Positions 26,615 through 36,424 are shown, counted from the stretch's first letter. The stretch is 64,000 nt of DNA from Pectobacterium carotovorum (GCF_033898505.1 NZ_JAXAFK010000009.1:28850-92849), one strand, 5' to 3'. A program made the numbers and translations. Notes: generated by a model from the letters alone, not told the origin.

Positions 26615-28888
26615 TCAATAGTCAATCGAGTAAGTCAGAGCGAACGTGCGGCCTTGCGCTGGCAGGCTGGAGAGCTTGCCATAGGTGGCTTCGGCCTGTT
26701 GGCTGTAGACGGTTTTATAGTCACGATTGGCCAGATTGTAGATGCCAAAGCCGACTTGGCCGCCCAGCAACGGAGCGTGAGCGATGAGGTCGAACACGGT
26801 ATAGCCCTGAATTTTTGCTGCTGGTGTGGAGCGGATGCTCGAGCTGACGGCAGCGGATTTGGCGTCATTATAAGCGCGGTCAGTTCCGCCGACGGTCAGG
26901 GATTGCAGACGTACTCCGTATCCATTGGCGAATGTCCAGTCGCTGTATAACGTGGCTTTCAGCGGTGAGACACGGAACGCATTCAGTTCGCGCCATTCGC
27001 CAGCGGCGTCTTTATATTCGCCCCGGGTATAGGCAAGCGTGCCGCCAACGTTCCAGCTTTCGGACAGCGGGTATTGCAGGTTGCCTTCCATGCCCCAAAT
27101 ACGTTCGTCGGTGTCGGCTACTGACACGCTATAGTCACGGTTGAACTGCACCACCTTATCGGACGTGTTGTAGAACGCGGTAACGCCAGCATTCAGGCCA
27201 CGGTTATCCCTCATGCGCCAACCAAGTTCATAGTTGTTGACCTTGATGGAATCGATACTGTCGCCGTTAATGGTGAAGGTCGCCGGTACGTCGCGCAACA
27301 TGCGCTGTGTGTCGGGCAGGCTGAAGCCTTGGGAAAAGTTGGTGAATAACTGATGGGTATCGGTCAACTGGAACACCAGCCCCAGGTTATACAACGTTTC
27401 CCCATGCTTCACTTGACCACCTTCGAGCTGCCTGGCCTGATAGCCGGCTACCCTATCCGCAGTGATGGCCTCGCTGTAGGGCGTTGAGGTGGAAACCTTG
27501 TTGCGGATGGTCTCGTGGCGCAGACCTGCCTGTAGGTTAAGACGTTGAGTCAGCGCATAGTCCGATTGCAGGAATAGACCAGTTTTGTCCACCTTAACAT
27601 CTGGGCCCATGGCGTAACGGTTTTCGGCTTGATAGCGCAAGCCGTTACTGGCGATGAAGGTGTTGAGGCCGTAGGATTGCCCACTCTGGCTGTCTTTTTC
27701 CTGTTCGTAGTCAAGACCATAGGTTAACTGTAGATCTCGTCCTGCCAGGCTCATGTTTTTTTGCAATGCGGTACGCACTCCCCAGACATCAATATCCGTA
27801 TTGGATTGCATTGCCACATAGGTGCTGCCGCCAGGCAGCGCTGAGTGCGTTACTGCGGAGACAGAAGGGAACCAGCGTGATTGCTCTTTGCGGTAATAGG
27901 CTTCGGCCGTCAACTGCTGGCCGCCCAGTATGTCCCGATTCTGGTATTGGGTATTGAAGCCGTAATGCCGGGTACGGGGCTGGTCGTCAAGCTGTAACCC
28001 TTTGATGCCCTTGAGGCTGGGCTGAAAAGTCGCCGGAGTAAACAGCGCGGCCAGTCCGGGGCCATAATCAGGGCCGTAGTCGCTGTCTTGCTCATCATTG
28101 TAATACCTGAACGCGCCACTCAACTGCTGGTTATCATCCAGATTCCATGTCAGTCGGCTATTGAAATCGAGACTGGTCGTGTCCTGGCGATCGGTTTGGG
28201 CGATTTCCGGCCCGATCCGATTCCCGTGGGCATCGCGTATGTCCCCTTGCGCGGTATAGTTCAGCCCGGCAAAGCCGCTGATGTCATCGTTATGGAAAGA
28301 AGCGGTTTGCGTACCGCTGTAGGCCATACCTGATTTAGACGGCCTATCTGCGCTTTTCAAGCCAAATTGGCTGCTGAAAGCATAAGGTTCATCATCGGCA
28401 TTACGGGTGATGATATTGATAATACCGCCCGTAGCGCCTGCGCCGTAGAGGCTTGTGGCGCCAGATACGACTTCGACACGTTCGATCATTGTCGGTGAGA
28501 TGCTGTTGAGCTGCCGCGAACCGTCACGCGAACCGGTCAGCGGTACGCCGTCGATCATGACCTGTACCGTGCGCCCGCGCATGGTCATACCGTAGTTACT
28601 GGTGGTCCCGGAAGCGGTAGCCAGGCCAGGTACTAACTGACCGAGAATATCGGCAGTAGACCTGCCTGCTGAGGATTGTCTGGCGATATCTTCGCGTTCG
28701 ATGCTGTAAACCGTTCCGGCGATGTCGGCAATGTTTTTCACCGAGCGGGCCGCCGTTACCGTCATGATATCGGTGTCCTGCGTCTGGCTGCGAGTTTGCT
28801 GCACGGGGGGCTCGGTCTGTGCATACACCTGAGCGCTGATGGCCAGACTCAAGAAAGTTACCCGCGCGGGGGGCGCAAGATATCGCAT
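26615..28888 (-). CDS. TonB-dependent siderophore receptor, IutA/RhtA-like
   Basis: 757-residue outer-membrane receptor. Signal peptide to about residue 23 (ending SAQVYA), TonB box region DIMTVTA, plug domain with NYGMTMRGRTVQVMIDGVPL and GATSLYGAGATGGIINIITR, then a beta-barrel ending in aromatic-rich FALTYSIDY. The plug SRDGSRQLNSI and the barrel segment TQRLNLQAGLRHE resemble the aerobactin receptor IutA and rhizobactin receptor RhtA as I recall them, so a citrate-hydroxamate siderophore is the best guess. It is last in a three-gene unit with an RhtX-like permease. No siderophore synthesis genes are nearby, which suggests use of foreign siderophores. Confidence 0.88.
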   Translation of the reverse strand: MRYLAPPARVTFLSLAISAQVYAQTEPPVQQTRSQTQDTDIMTVTAARSVKNIADIAGTVYSIEREDIARQSSAGRSTADILGQLVPGLATASGTTSNYGMTMRGRTVQVMIDGVPLTGSRDGSRQLNSISPTMIERVEVVSGATSLYGAGATGGIINIITRNADDEPYAFSSQFGLKSADRPSKSGMAYSGTQTASFHNDDISGFAGLNYTAQGDIRDAHGNRIGPEIAQTDRQDTTSLDFNSRLTWNLDDNQQLSGAFRYYNDEQDSDYGPDYGPGLAALFTPATFQPSLKGIKGLQLDDQPRTRHYGFNTQYQNRDILGGQQLTAEAYYRKEQSRWFPSVSAVTHSALPGGSTYVAMQSNTDIDVWGVRTALQKNMSLAGRDLQLTYGLDYEQEKDSQSGQSYGLNTFIASNGLRYQAENRYAMGPDVKVDKTGLFLQSDYALTQRLNLQAGLRHETIRNKVSTSTPYSEAITADRVAGYQARQLEGGQVKHGETLYNLGLVFQLTDTHQLFTNFSQGFSLPDTQRMLRDVPATFTINGDSIDSIKVNNYELGWRMRDNRGLNAGVTAFYNTSDKVVQFNRDYSVSVADTDERIWGMEGNLQYPLSESWNVGGTLAYTRGEYKDAAGEWRELNAFRVSPLKATLYSDWTFANGYGVRLQSLTVGGTDRAYNDAKSAAVSSSIRSTPAAKIQGYTVFDLIAHAPLLGGQVGFGIYNLANRDYKTVYSQQAEATYGKLSSLPAQGRTFALTYSIDY

Positions 28889-28918
28889 AATGTCTCCTGA
28901 ATAACTGAATGATAAGGG

Positions 28919-30145
28919 TTAAATGGTTTTGGTCAGATGTTGTCTGATGAGCGGTCGGCACAGCAGAACGCTAAGTAGCGACAGCACGCCGAGCAGCAGA
29001 TAATAAGCGCCATAGCCGAGCCCTGCGGCGAGAAAGCCGGAAAGCGAACCGCCAAGGAAAAACACCAGAAGTTCAAAGCACACCAGCACAGTGAAGTCGG
29101 TGCCTGCCTGTCGACGGGAGCACAGGCGCATGAACAGCGCATAAAGACTGGTCATCGCCATGTAGCGGATCGCCAGCATGACGATGACCAGCGTGCCGAG
29201 CCAAAATCCTGAAGTCATGTCTGAGCCGCTGTAGATCAGCGCGGCGAGCAACAGATAGACGCCACTGCGCAACCAGCCAGCACGAACCAGCAGCATGTCG
29301 GACGAGTAACGCTTGAGCGCCCACGCGGTGATGATGGCACTCAGCAACCCGACTCCCGCCCCAGCCACTGACATCAAAAGGCCGATTTCCACCAGTGTCC
29401 ATTGCTGATCGACCAGCAGCGGATTAAGCATTGCCATGGCGGGGGCTTCAACCAGTCGGTAAAGCAGAATGAGCAGTAAAGCCCAACGTATTTCATGACG
29501 CTTGAACGTATTAGCGAAACTCGGGCGTTCGGATGCCGGAGATACTTGAGGACGTTCATTAATCCAGGTGACGGCGATCATGGTCAGCGTCGTCAATACC
29601 GCCAGAGACAGCAAGGCGCTGCGCCAGCCGTACAACTGATACAGCAACAGGATGCCTGCTCCGCCGATCATGCTGCCCAGCGCCACGCCGATGCTTTGCG
29701 CCATGCTGCCAAGGCGATGCTCGGATTCTGCCAGTGATTCCACCGTATAGCCGTCGATGGCGATATCCTGTGTGGCAGCCCAGGTCGAGATCCATAACCC
29801 AATCAGTACGAAGGGAAGCAAGCCATAATCCAATCCTGTGAACGCCAGAACCACTACACCGCCTGCCAGTGCGAGTTGCGTCAGCCATAACCAGGTGCGA
29901 CGACGCCCCAGCACAGGCAGATAGTAACGGTCAATTAACGGTGCCCAGATAAATTTGCAGGCCCAAGGCAGATAAAGCAGTGAAAGCATGCCTATCCAGC
30001 GCAGATCCACCCCCTGGCTACGCAGAATGCTCGGCAGAGCGACGTTGTAGAAATACAACGGCAGGGCATGCGCTAAATAGAGAATCACGATCGCCGTCAG
30101 TCCTAATCGGCCGATCGGTGCGAACTCACTCGCTCGTTTCATCAT
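28919..30145 (-). CDS. MFS transporter, RhtX/FptX-like siderophore permease
   Basis: 408-residue major facilitator protein with about 12 membrane helices. The AmpG/RhtX-like SLLYLPWACKFIWAPLIDRYYLP and ATQDIAIDGYTVESL segments point to the RhtX/FptX group, single-polypeptide permeases known to import rhizobactin 1021 or ferripyochelin across the inner membrane. The ATG at 30145 overlaps the stop of the upstream small gene by four bases. The receptor gene begins 30 bases downstream. Together they would allow iron-siderophore uptake without an ABC importer. Confidence 0.87.
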   Translation of the reverse strand: MMKRASEFAPIGRLGLTAIVILYLAHALPLYFYNVALPSILRSQGVDLRWIGMLSLLYLPWACKFIWAPLIDRYYLPVLGRRRTWLWLTQLALAGGVVVLAFTGLDYGLLPFVLIGLWISTWAATQDIAIDGYTVESLAESEHRLGSMAQSIGVALGSMIGGAGILLLYQLYGWRSALLSLAVLTTLTMIAVTWINERPQVSPASERPSFANTFKRHEIRWALLLILLYRLVEAPAMAMLNPLLVDQQWTLVEIGLLMSVAGAGVGLLSAIITAWALKRYSSDMLLVRAGWLRSGVYLLLAALIYSGSDMTSGFWLGTLVIVMLAIRYMAMTSLYALFMRLCSRRQAGTDFTVLVCFELLVFFLGGSLSGFLAAGLGYGAYYLLLGVLSLLSVLLCRPLIRQHLTKTI

Positions 30146-30525
30146 TCACCCATGCCCATCATGCGTTCAGCAATCCAGTGATAGCCACTGGACTTCTCAA
30201 GAGTGACGAAGTACGGCACGCCCCAGGTTCGGTGCAGTGCGGGGACATCCAGACGAGCCTGTTCGGATGCGTCACGGGCAATGCGCACCAGACCACGGCA
30301 GTAGCGCTGAAACGCGGGTTTGTGCTGGCGATACCAGAATGCCTGAATGGATCGGTAATCGGGGGCGAACTCGGTGTGCGCGAGTGTGCTGGCGATGAAG
30401 AAAAAGGGTTGTTTCGATTCGAGAAGATGCTCGATGCACGCCAGCCATTCGCGTATTTCCTCAGCGCTGACGTTTTCCTGAAACACCGCGTCGACCAGCG
30501 CGGTTTGCGTGACACGTAAAACCAT
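30142..30525 (-). CDS. Uncharacterised 127-residue protein, first gene of the siderophore-uptake unit
   Basis: I do not recognise the family. It has no signal peptide or membrane helix, so it is probably cytoplasmic. It is rich in aromatic residues and histidine (HTEFAPDYRSIQAFWYRQHKPAFQ, SSGYHWIAERMMGM). It shows no CxxC or cluster motif. The ATGATGA overlap with the permease gene shows translational coupling, and the divergent AraC gene with a Fur-like site lies upstream, so a role in handling the imported siderophore or its regulation is inferred from position only. Confidence 0.75.
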   Translation of the reverse strand: MVLRVTQTALVDAVFQENVSAEEIREWLACIEHLLESKQPFFFIASTLAHTEFAPDYRSIQAFWYRQHKPAFQRYCRGLVRIARDASEQARLDVPALHRTWGVPYFVTLEKSSGYHWIAERMMGMGE

Positions 30526-30591
30526 GTGTTGTTACCCTTGAAATGAAAAACGTCACAGACCTTAGACAGTCGATTGCCGTCATGTTACAAA

Positions 30592-30606
30592 TGAGAATAC
30601 TTCTAA
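30592..30606 (-). promoter_or_regulatory. Candidate Fur site between the siderophore unit and its AraC regulator
   Basis: TGAGAATACTTCTAA resembles the 7-1-7 Fur motif TGATAATNATTATCA at 11 positions and lies in the divergent promoter region. Read by eye, so moderate confidence. Confidence 0.45.
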
Positions 30607-30674
30607 TTCAAATCGTTCGCTTAGGCTAAAAAAAGAAAAAGTTAGGCGCGACGATATTTATTCAGGTACGTTTC

Positions 30675-31628
30675 ATGCGTGTATTCACCTGCGACCAATT
30701 AAGTCAGGCAGCCAGTGAACAGGGAGGAAAACTGCATTTCGGCCAGGAGTTGCCGAGCGACCAGCCGGTGTTGGCTGGCTGGCAGCGGATTCAGTCCTTG
30801 GGTAATGGTCTGGTGCTGTATCTGAGCCAGAGTGAAGACCTGATCGATGCTTTTAGTCAGAATTTGCTGTCACCGGGTATTACTGCCGCGTTTCTGCTTC
30901 AGGGACAAGCGGATGTGAGTCTGGCAGGTCAGCGTCTGCGTTTCGACGCCCATTCCGCCCGCCAGCGCGCAATGCTGGTTAATCTGACGGATAGCGATCA
31001 GTTTCAGCGTCATTGGCAGGCAGGCCGACGGGAAACCAAGATCTGCCTGAGTTTCAGTCCAATTTGGTTCGAACGGTTCGCCAACGATAGTGGTCTGTGC
31101 AGCAGCAGCTTGCTGCAATTCAGGCGTGCGCACTGGCAAAGCCTGTCCTGGCAACCCGCTCCGGATGTCCTGCAACGTGCTTGCCGACTGGCTTTCGACG
31201 ATCGGTCTCCGGTTTCGCTTATCCAGCGTTTGCAATGCGAGAGTTTCGCGCTGGATCTGGCGACGGACATTTTACGAAGTATTGATGCATCGCCCCAGCA
31301 AAAGCGTTTTGGTGCTCATCTTGAATGCTGCCTGGTACGCTTGAAGGACTGGTTGGATAGCGGCGAAGCCGATCGCCTGAGTATCGGCCAGATGGCTAAG
31401 GCATTGGGGACTAATCCGGTTGATTTGCAGAATGGTTTTCGCACCCGTAACGGGATCACTATTGCTGCCTACCTGCGTAAGCATCGGCTGGAACGCGCCT
31501 ATCAGGCGCTCCACCGACATGCCGTGTCTGTCGATGAAGCTGCCGCGCTGGCGTGCTATGAACATGTCAGTAGTTTCAGCGCCGCGTTTAAGAAGCAGTA
31601 TGGATTCCCGCCTTCACAGGTCAGATAG
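30675..31628 (+). CDS. AraC-family regulator of the siderophore-uptake unit
   Basis: 317-residue regulator with a variable N-terminal sensing half and an AraC/XylS-type double helix-turn-helix at about 220-317 (LSIGQMAKALGTNPVDLQNGFRTRNGITIAAYLRKHRLERAY, then ACYEHVSSFSAAFKKQYGFPPSQVR). It is divergent from the small gene-permease-receptor unit. The arrangement resembles PchR with ferripyochelin uptake and RhrA with rhizobactin, where the regulator senses the ferric siderophore and activates the receptor; that function is inferred here. Confidence 0.88.
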   Translation: MRVFTCDQLSQAASEQGGKLHFGQELPSDQPVLAGWQRIQSLGNGLVLYLSQSEDLIDAFSQNLLSPGITAAFLLQGQADVSLAGQRLRFDAHSARQRAMLVNLTDSDQFQRHWQAGRRETKICLSFSPIWFERFANDSGLCSSSLLQFRRAHWQSLSWQPAPDVLQRACRLAFDDRSPVSLIQRLQCESFALDLATDILRSIDASPQQKRFGAHLECCLVRLKDWLDSGEADRLSIGQMAKALGTNPVDLQNGFRTRNGITIAAYLRKHRLERAYQALHRHAVSVDEAAALACYEHVSSFSAAFKKQYGFPPSQVR

Positions 31629-31845
31629 GGTAGGGGGCAACCATCATCAGGTTGGGCAGCCCTCTATCTTCAATTTTTTTTCATTTTCATTTCGGTAATA
31701 AATAAAAGCAGGTGAGGCGTGCAGACTGACGTTACGTGGGTCTTGCATTTTCGCGTTAACGCAGACGAGATAGTCTCGTTTGCAAAACAGATGCAACAGA
31801 TAATATTTGATGGATTTACTTCAGATAGGAATCACTTTGCGGAAG

Positions 31846-31921
31846 TGGTGGGTCGTGCAGGATTCGAACCTGCGACCAATTGATTAAAAGTCAACTGCTC
31901 TACCGACTGAGCTAACGACCC
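31846..31921 (-). tRNA. tRNA-Lys (anticodon TTT)
   Basis: 76-nt cloverleaf on the minus strand with encoded CCA. The 7-bp acceptor GGGTCGT pairs with ACGACCC, the anticodon loop is CTTTTAA, and the T-arm is GTTCGAATC. Last gene of a Val-Val-Val-Lys cluster, the same order as E. coli valUXY-lysV next to gltX. Confidence 0.97.
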
Positions 31922-31928
31922 GCAGAAG

Positions 31929-32004
31929 TGGTGGGTGATGACGGGATCGAACCGCCGACCCCCTCCTTGTAAGGGAGGTGCTCTCCCAGCTGAGCTAATC
32001 ACCC
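31929..32004 (-). tRNA. tRNA-Val (anticodon TAC), copy 3
   Basis: 76-nt cloverleaf with acceptor GGGTGAT/ATCACCC, anticodon loop CTTACAA, T-loop GTTCGATCC and encoded CCA. Same sequence as the other two Val copies; seven bases from the tRNA-Lys gene. Confidence 0.97.
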
Positions 32005-32072
32005 ACTTCTGTACTACATTTACTTCGATGTTTACTTCAACTTCCAAATAAGAAGACCAGCTGGTATGAGAT

Positions 32073-32148
32073 TGGTGGGTGATGACGGGATCGAACCGCC
32101 GACCCCCTCCTTGTAAGGGAGGTGCTCTCCCAGCTGAGCTAATCACCC
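32073..32148 (-). tRNA. tRNA-Val (anticodon TAC), copy 2
   Basis: Same 76-nt tRNA as at 31929, with encoded CCA. The spacers to its neighbours (68 and 53 bases) are unrelated to each other, so only the tRNA part is repeated. Confidence 0.97.
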
Positions 32149-32201
32149 AATCTCAAATCTTCTTACTCTACACAGCGAGACACTTTTACTTTCGTAAAGA
32201 G

Positions 32202-32277
32202 TGGTGGGTGATGACGGGATCGAACCGCCGACCCCCTCCTTGTAAGGGAGGTGCTCTCCCAGCTGAGCTAATCACCC
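32202..32277 (-). tRNA. tRNA-Val (anticodon TAC), copy 1 (promoter-proximal)
   Basis: Same 76-nt tRNA with encoded CCA. It is the first gene of the cluster, with a strong promoter 18 bases upstream. Confidence 0.97.
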
Positions 32278-32294
32278 CCGCTGTGTGGAGTCGC

Positions 32295-32322
32295 ATTATA
32301 GGGATCCTTGAATGTGAGTCAA
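32295..32322 (-). promoter_or_regulatory. Promoter of the tRNA-Val/Lys cluster
   Basis: On the minus strand TTGACT (32317-32322), a 16-base spacer and TATAAT (32295-32300), followed by GCGACTCC, the GC-rich discriminator typical of stringently controlled stable RNA promoters. Confidence 0.85.
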
Positions 32323-32567
32323 CGCTTTTTAAAACTAAAATGATTGTTCGTTGCAAAATTAGTCAAGGCGTCGTATTTATCGCCGCCGGTGCTGCATCCT
32401 TGCGCAATTTAGCCTGTTATCTTGTTATTTCCTCCAGAATAAAAGCACGGGCGGCATGTTACGGCGTTGAGGAATCGAAGCAGAGTGATAGAATGTTGCC
32501 CACTTTTGTTCTTGAGCTTATGTCGGTCTGTGCCGACAGCCGTTGCGTAATAAGGCTGTAATCCCAA

Positions 32568-33983
32568 ATGAAAATCAAAACTCGTTTTGCCCCTAGTCCT
32601 ACTGGCTATCTTCACGTCGGCGGCGCTCGTACCGCACTTTACTCCTGGCTGTTTGCCCGTCATCAGGATGGTGAGTTTGTGCTGCGTATTGAAGATACCG
32701 ATCTGGAGCGTTCAACCCAAGACGCGATTGATGCCATTATGGATGGTATGAACTGGCTGAGCCTGAACTGGGATGAAGGCCCGTACTACCAGACTAAACG
32801 TTTTGACCGTTACAACGCCGTTATTGATCAGATGCTGGAAAACGGTACGGCATATAAATGCTACTGCTCTAAAGAGCGTTTGGAAGCGCTGCGTGAACAG
32901 CAGATGGAAAACGGTGAAAAGCCGCGTTATGACGGCCATTGCCGTGGTTCTCATGAGCATCATGCTGATGATGAGCCACACGTCGTGCGTTTCCTTAACC
33001 CGCAGGAAGGCTCGGTCATCTTCAATGACCGCATTCGCGGGCCGATCGAATTCAGCAATCAGGAACTCGACGACCTGATTATTCGCCGCACTGATGGTTC
33101 ACCGACCTACAATTTCTGTGTCGTTATCGATGACTGGGATATGGAAATCACGCACGTTATTCGTGGTGAAGACCATATCAACAACACGCCGCGCCAGATC
33201 AACATTCTGAAAGCGCTGGGCGCGCCGGTGCCGGAATATGCGCATGTGTCGATGATTCTGGGCGACGACGGTAAGAAATTGTCCAAGCGTCACGGTGCTG
33301 TGGGTGTAATGCAATACCGCGATGACGGCTATCTGCCGGAAGCGCTGCTGAACTATCTGGTGCGTTTAGGCTGGTCATCTGGCGATCAGGAAATCTTCTC
33401 TATTGATGAGATGAAGTCTCTGTTCTCGCTGGATGCCGTTAGCAAATCTGCGAGCGCTTTCAATACTGAGAAGCTGCAATGGCTGAACCATCACTATATT
33501 AACCATTTACCAGCAGAATACGTGGCAACGCATTTGTCATGGCATATTGAGCAGGCTGGAATTGATACCCGTACCGGGCCGCAGTTGAGTGAACTGGTTG
33601 GCCTGTTGGGCGAACGTTGCAAAACGCTGAAAGAAATGGCGGACTCTTGCCGTTATTTCTATGAAGATTTTGCTGAGTTTGACGCCGATGCTGCGAAGAA
33701 ACATCTGCGTCCAGTTGCACGTCAACCGCTTGAGCTGGTACGTGAGAAACTGGCAGCGATTACAAGCTGGACTGCGGAGAATATCCACCACGCTATTCAG
33801 GGTACGGCGGACGAACTGGGTCAGGGCATGGGTAAAGTCGGTATGCCGCTGCGCGTTGCGGTCACGGGTGCAGGTCAGTCTCCGGGCGTTGACGTGACTG
33901 TGCATGCGATTGGTCAACAGCGTTCGCTGGCGCGTATTGATAAAGCGCTGGCGTTTATTGCCGAGCGTGAAGCGCAGCAGTAA
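32568..33983 (+). CDS. gltX: Glutamyl-tRNA synthetase
   Basis: 471-residue class I synthetase charging tRNA-Glu. HIGH-type motif in [16 protein letters not shown] (about 7-22), KMSKS-type motif [10 protein letters not shown], and a Cys-rich insert [11 protein letters not shown] that binds zinc in E. coli. Length and flanking tRNA genes (Val/Lys on one side, Ala on the other) match E. coli. ATG 32568. Confidence 0.98.
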   Translation: MKIKTRFAPSPTGYLHVGGARTALYSWLFARHQDGEFVLRIEDTDLERSTQDAIDAIMDGMNWLSLNWDEGPYYQTKRFDRYNAVIDQMLENGTAYKCYCSKERLEALREQQMENGEKPRYDGHCRGSHEHHADDEPHVVRFLNPQEGSVIFNDRIRGPIEFSNQELDDLIIRRTDGSPTYNFCVVIDDWDMEITHVIRGEDHINNTPRQINILKALGAPVPEYAHVSMILGDDGKKLSKRHGAVGVMQYRDDGYLPEALLNYLVRLGWSSGDQEIFSIDEMKSLFSLDAVSKSASAFNTEKLQWLNHHYINHLPAEYVATHLSWHIEQAGIDTRTGPQLSELVGLLGERCKTLKEMADSCRYFYEDFAEFDADAAKKHLRPVARQPLELVREKLAAITSWTAENIHHAIQGTADELGQGMGKVGMPLRVAVTGAGQSPGVDVTVHAIGQQRSLARIDKALAFIAEREAQQ

Positions 33984-34017
33984 TCGCTATCGTGTAAGTA
34001 GCGTTATACAAAACGAG

Positions 34018-34044
34018 CCCCGGCCTGACAGCCGGGGTTTTTTT
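34018..34044 (+). terminator. Terminator after gltX
   Basis: ccccggc (34018-34024) and gccgggg (34031-34037), loop ctgaca, followed by seven T; 34 bases after the gltX stop. Confidence 0.92.
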
Positions 34045-34092
34045 ATTGTTTTATCGAGAACTGTTTTATCTGAGAACTGTGTTGCCTGATAA

Positions 34093-34977
34093 CTATTGAC
34101 CGGCGATCGCGACCGCTTTGCCGATGGCATCTGGGATCACGTCGCCGTGCCCTTTGCCGGGGAACAGAATAAAGTCAGTTTTTGTGCCTTGTTCGTTGAA
34201 CTGTGCGACCAGCGTTTTTGCTCTTTCCACCATTTTTCTTTGGCTGAGTCGTTCTGCCCGTTTTTCATCGACGGGTTTACCCGCCTGCGTTTTGACAGGT
34301 TCATCCTCATTTGCCCCTGCTGTGACAGTAATTGACAATGGTGATGTGGAAAGGAGCGGCGTTCTGGTGGGAACTACAACGCCATTTCCCCACCAGATAG
34401 ACGGGCTGGCGGCAACATAACGCTGGAAAGATTCGGTGTGGTTAAAAAGCGTATAGAGCGTAAATAGGCCGCCGAAAGAGTGCCCGGCCAACGTTTGTTT
34501 TTGCTTATTGACGGCATAGTTGGCTTCAATCCAGGGTTTTACCGTGGATTGCAGAAATTGGTAAAACGCCTCGGCTTCGCCGCCTGCGGCAAAATCTGGG
34601 TCGGTCATCGTTGTTGGCGGCGTGTAGTCGCGCGTGCGGGCGGGAACATCGTAAGGTTTATCGATCGGATAACCGACCGCGACAATCAGCGGTGCCGCGC
34701 CGTTTTTCGCGTTATAGCTGTTTACGGCAACAGGAAACTGGGCATTGCCATCCAGCATATACAGGACCGGATAGCCACCTTCTGGTGCGGGGTGGCGGGG
34801 AAGTGCGATGAAAAGTCGATAATCATGTTGCGCGTCGCTTTTCATCTCGACTTGCCTGATCTCAAATTGAGCTTTTGCTTGTTCGGTAATATCAGGAATG
34901 GTTGGCTGTGCCCGAACGGGCAAAATACCAGACGCAGAGACCATCAGAGAAAATACAATCATAGGAAAATAGCGCAT
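34093..34977 (-). CDS. Periplasmic alpha/beta-hydrolase (esterase D/IroE-like)
   Basis: 294-residue serine esterase with a signal peptide (MRYFPMIVFSLMVSASGILPVRA). The nucleophile elbow is GHSFGGLF, followed by YVAASPSIWWGN; the late His is probably in FPGKGHGDVIP. The YRLFIALPRHPAPEGGYPVLYMLDGNAQFP opening is typical of the family that includes the siderophore esterase IroE and YbbA/BesA-type hydrolases, so a siderophore or small ester substrate is possible but unproven. ATG 34977 is chosen over the frame's 35076 because it begins the signal peptide. Inserted between gltX and the tRNA-Ala pair, relative to E. coli. Confidence 0.82.
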   Translation of the reverse strand: MRYFPMIVFSLMVSASGILPVRAQPTIPDITEQAKAQFEIRQVEMKSDAQHDYRLFIALPRHPAPEGGYPVLYMLDGNAQFPVAVNSYNAKNGAAPLIVAVGYPIDKPYDVPARTRDYTPPTTMTDPDFAAGGEAEAFYQFLQSTVKPWIEANYAVNKQKQTLAGHSFGGLFTLYTLFNHTESFQRYVAASPSIWWGNGVVVPTRTPLLSTSPLSITVTAGANEDEPVKTQAGKPVDEKRAERLSQRKMVERAKTLVAQFNEQGTKTDFILFPGKGHGDVIPDAIGKAVAIAGQ

Positions 34978-35151
34978 GTGATGGGGCTTATAGTAGAAGG
35001 CAGAAGCGTAACGTAGAGTGATGATAATAAATCGCGTTATCGTTAGCAGCTTTTTATTGTGTTTGTGATGGGACAATATCGAAATTGTCGTCTGTTTTTT
35101 CTCACCTTTGGCGTCTTTTTCAGCGGTTAATCGGATTACCGGATTTAGCCG

Positions 35152-35180
35152 TTGACACTGTTAATCGGGTTTCATATTAT
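35152..35180 (+). promoter_or_regulatory. Promoter of the tRNA-Ala pair
   Basis: TTGACA (35152-35157), 17-base spacer, TATTAT (35175-35180), then the GC-rich discriminator GCGACCCG, about 49 bases before the first tRNA. Confidence 0.87.
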
Positions 35181-35228
35181 GCGACCCGTTCGCACAGTAC
35201 TTGCCTTCGCGGTGATGCTGTAAGATAC

Positions 35229-35304
<76 letters not shown>

Positions 35305-35351
35305 AACACTCCCTCTGTTTGGTTGATTATCACGAACATTCCACACAATGT

Positions 35352-35427
<76 letters not shown>

Positions 35428-35577
35428 AATCATCGCATTACTTCTAACTCCATTCTTGTTTTTCAGTTTCTTTGTATTCAATCAACGTTTTTTCGTTTGC
35501 TTAATACTTTTATCAGCGATTCTTTGTAAACGACAGTTGGCTGCCTTCGTTTTTGAAGACAACCAAAGCGTCATCGT

Positions 35578-36267
35578 TTAAGCCTCTTCCGGGAGCCGTG
35601 GCGTCCAGTCGATTGGCGATAGCCCTTGCTGTTCCAGAAGCAGGTTAGCCTGCGAAAAATGTTTGCAGCCCAGGAAACCGCGGTGTGCAGATAGGGGGGA
35701 AGGGTGCGGCGATTTCAGAATATGGTGGCGGCGTTGGTCAATAATGTTGCCTTTTTTCTGTGCATGCGAGCCCCACAGCAGAAAGACCAGACCTTCCCGC
35801 TGCTCATTGAGTGCCGCAATGACGCGATCGGTAAACGTTTCCCAGCCCAGATTGGCATGTGAATGTGCCTGTCCGGCTTCAACGGTTAATACCGTATTGA
35901 GCAGTAAAACGCCTTGCTCTGCCCAGCTTTGTAGAAAACCGTGTCGTGGAATTTCAAATCCAGGGATGTCGTTCGCCAATTCTTTATAGATATTGGCCAG
36001 AGAAGGTGGAGCCGGTACGCCTGGGCGGACAGAAAATGACAGTCCGTGCGCCTGATTTGGGCCGTGATAGGGATCTTGCCCCAGAATGACGACTTTGACC
36101 TGATGCAGTTCAGTAAAGCGGAACGCGTTGAAAACATCCTTCTGCGGAGGATAGATGGTTTTACCCGCTGCACGTTCTTTCCCAACGAATTCAAGGGTGT
36201 TAATGAAGTAAGGCTGCTGCTTTTCTTGGGCCAGCACGTCATGCCAGGTGAGAGAGGTCGCCATCAT
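35578..36267 (-). CDS. ung: Uracil-DNA glycosylase
   Basis: 229-residue family 1 enzyme that removes uracil from DNA. Catalytic motif [16 protein letters not shown] (Asp and the uracil-binding Tyr) and [11 protein letters not shown] (catalytic His) are intact; the [16 protein letters not shown] opening is as in E. coli. Two adjacent ATGs (36267 and 36264) are possible starts. It is divergent from grcA as in E. coli. Confidence 0.98.
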   Translation of the reverse strand: MMATSLTWHDVLAQEKQQPYFINTLEFVGKERAAGKTIYPPQKDVFNAFRFTELHQVKVVILGQDPYHGPNQAHGLSFSVRPGVPAPPSLANIYKELANDIPGFEIPRHGFLQSWAEQGVLLLNTVLTVEAGQAHSHANLGWETFTDRVIAALNEQREGLVFLLWGSHAQKKGNIIDQRRHHILKSPHPSPLSAHRGFLGCKHFSQANLLLEQQGLSPIDWTPRLPEEA

Positions 36268-36424
36268 GCACTCTTTTTTTACAGGTTGAATGGTGTTGCG
36301 GGTAGCTTACCGATCTATCGTGCCGAGGTAAAACCGTAACCGCCGTTCTCTGGACGAAAAGGGCTTCTTTTGAAAAAAAATTGAAAATTTACAAAAATAT
36401 TTGCAACTTGGCGTTCTGGTAAAA

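Noticed and set aside
32079..32561. Plus-strand frame crossing two tRNA-Val genes
   Set aside because: It reads the antisense of the tRNA genes, with the same peptide repeated in each copy; not a protein gene.
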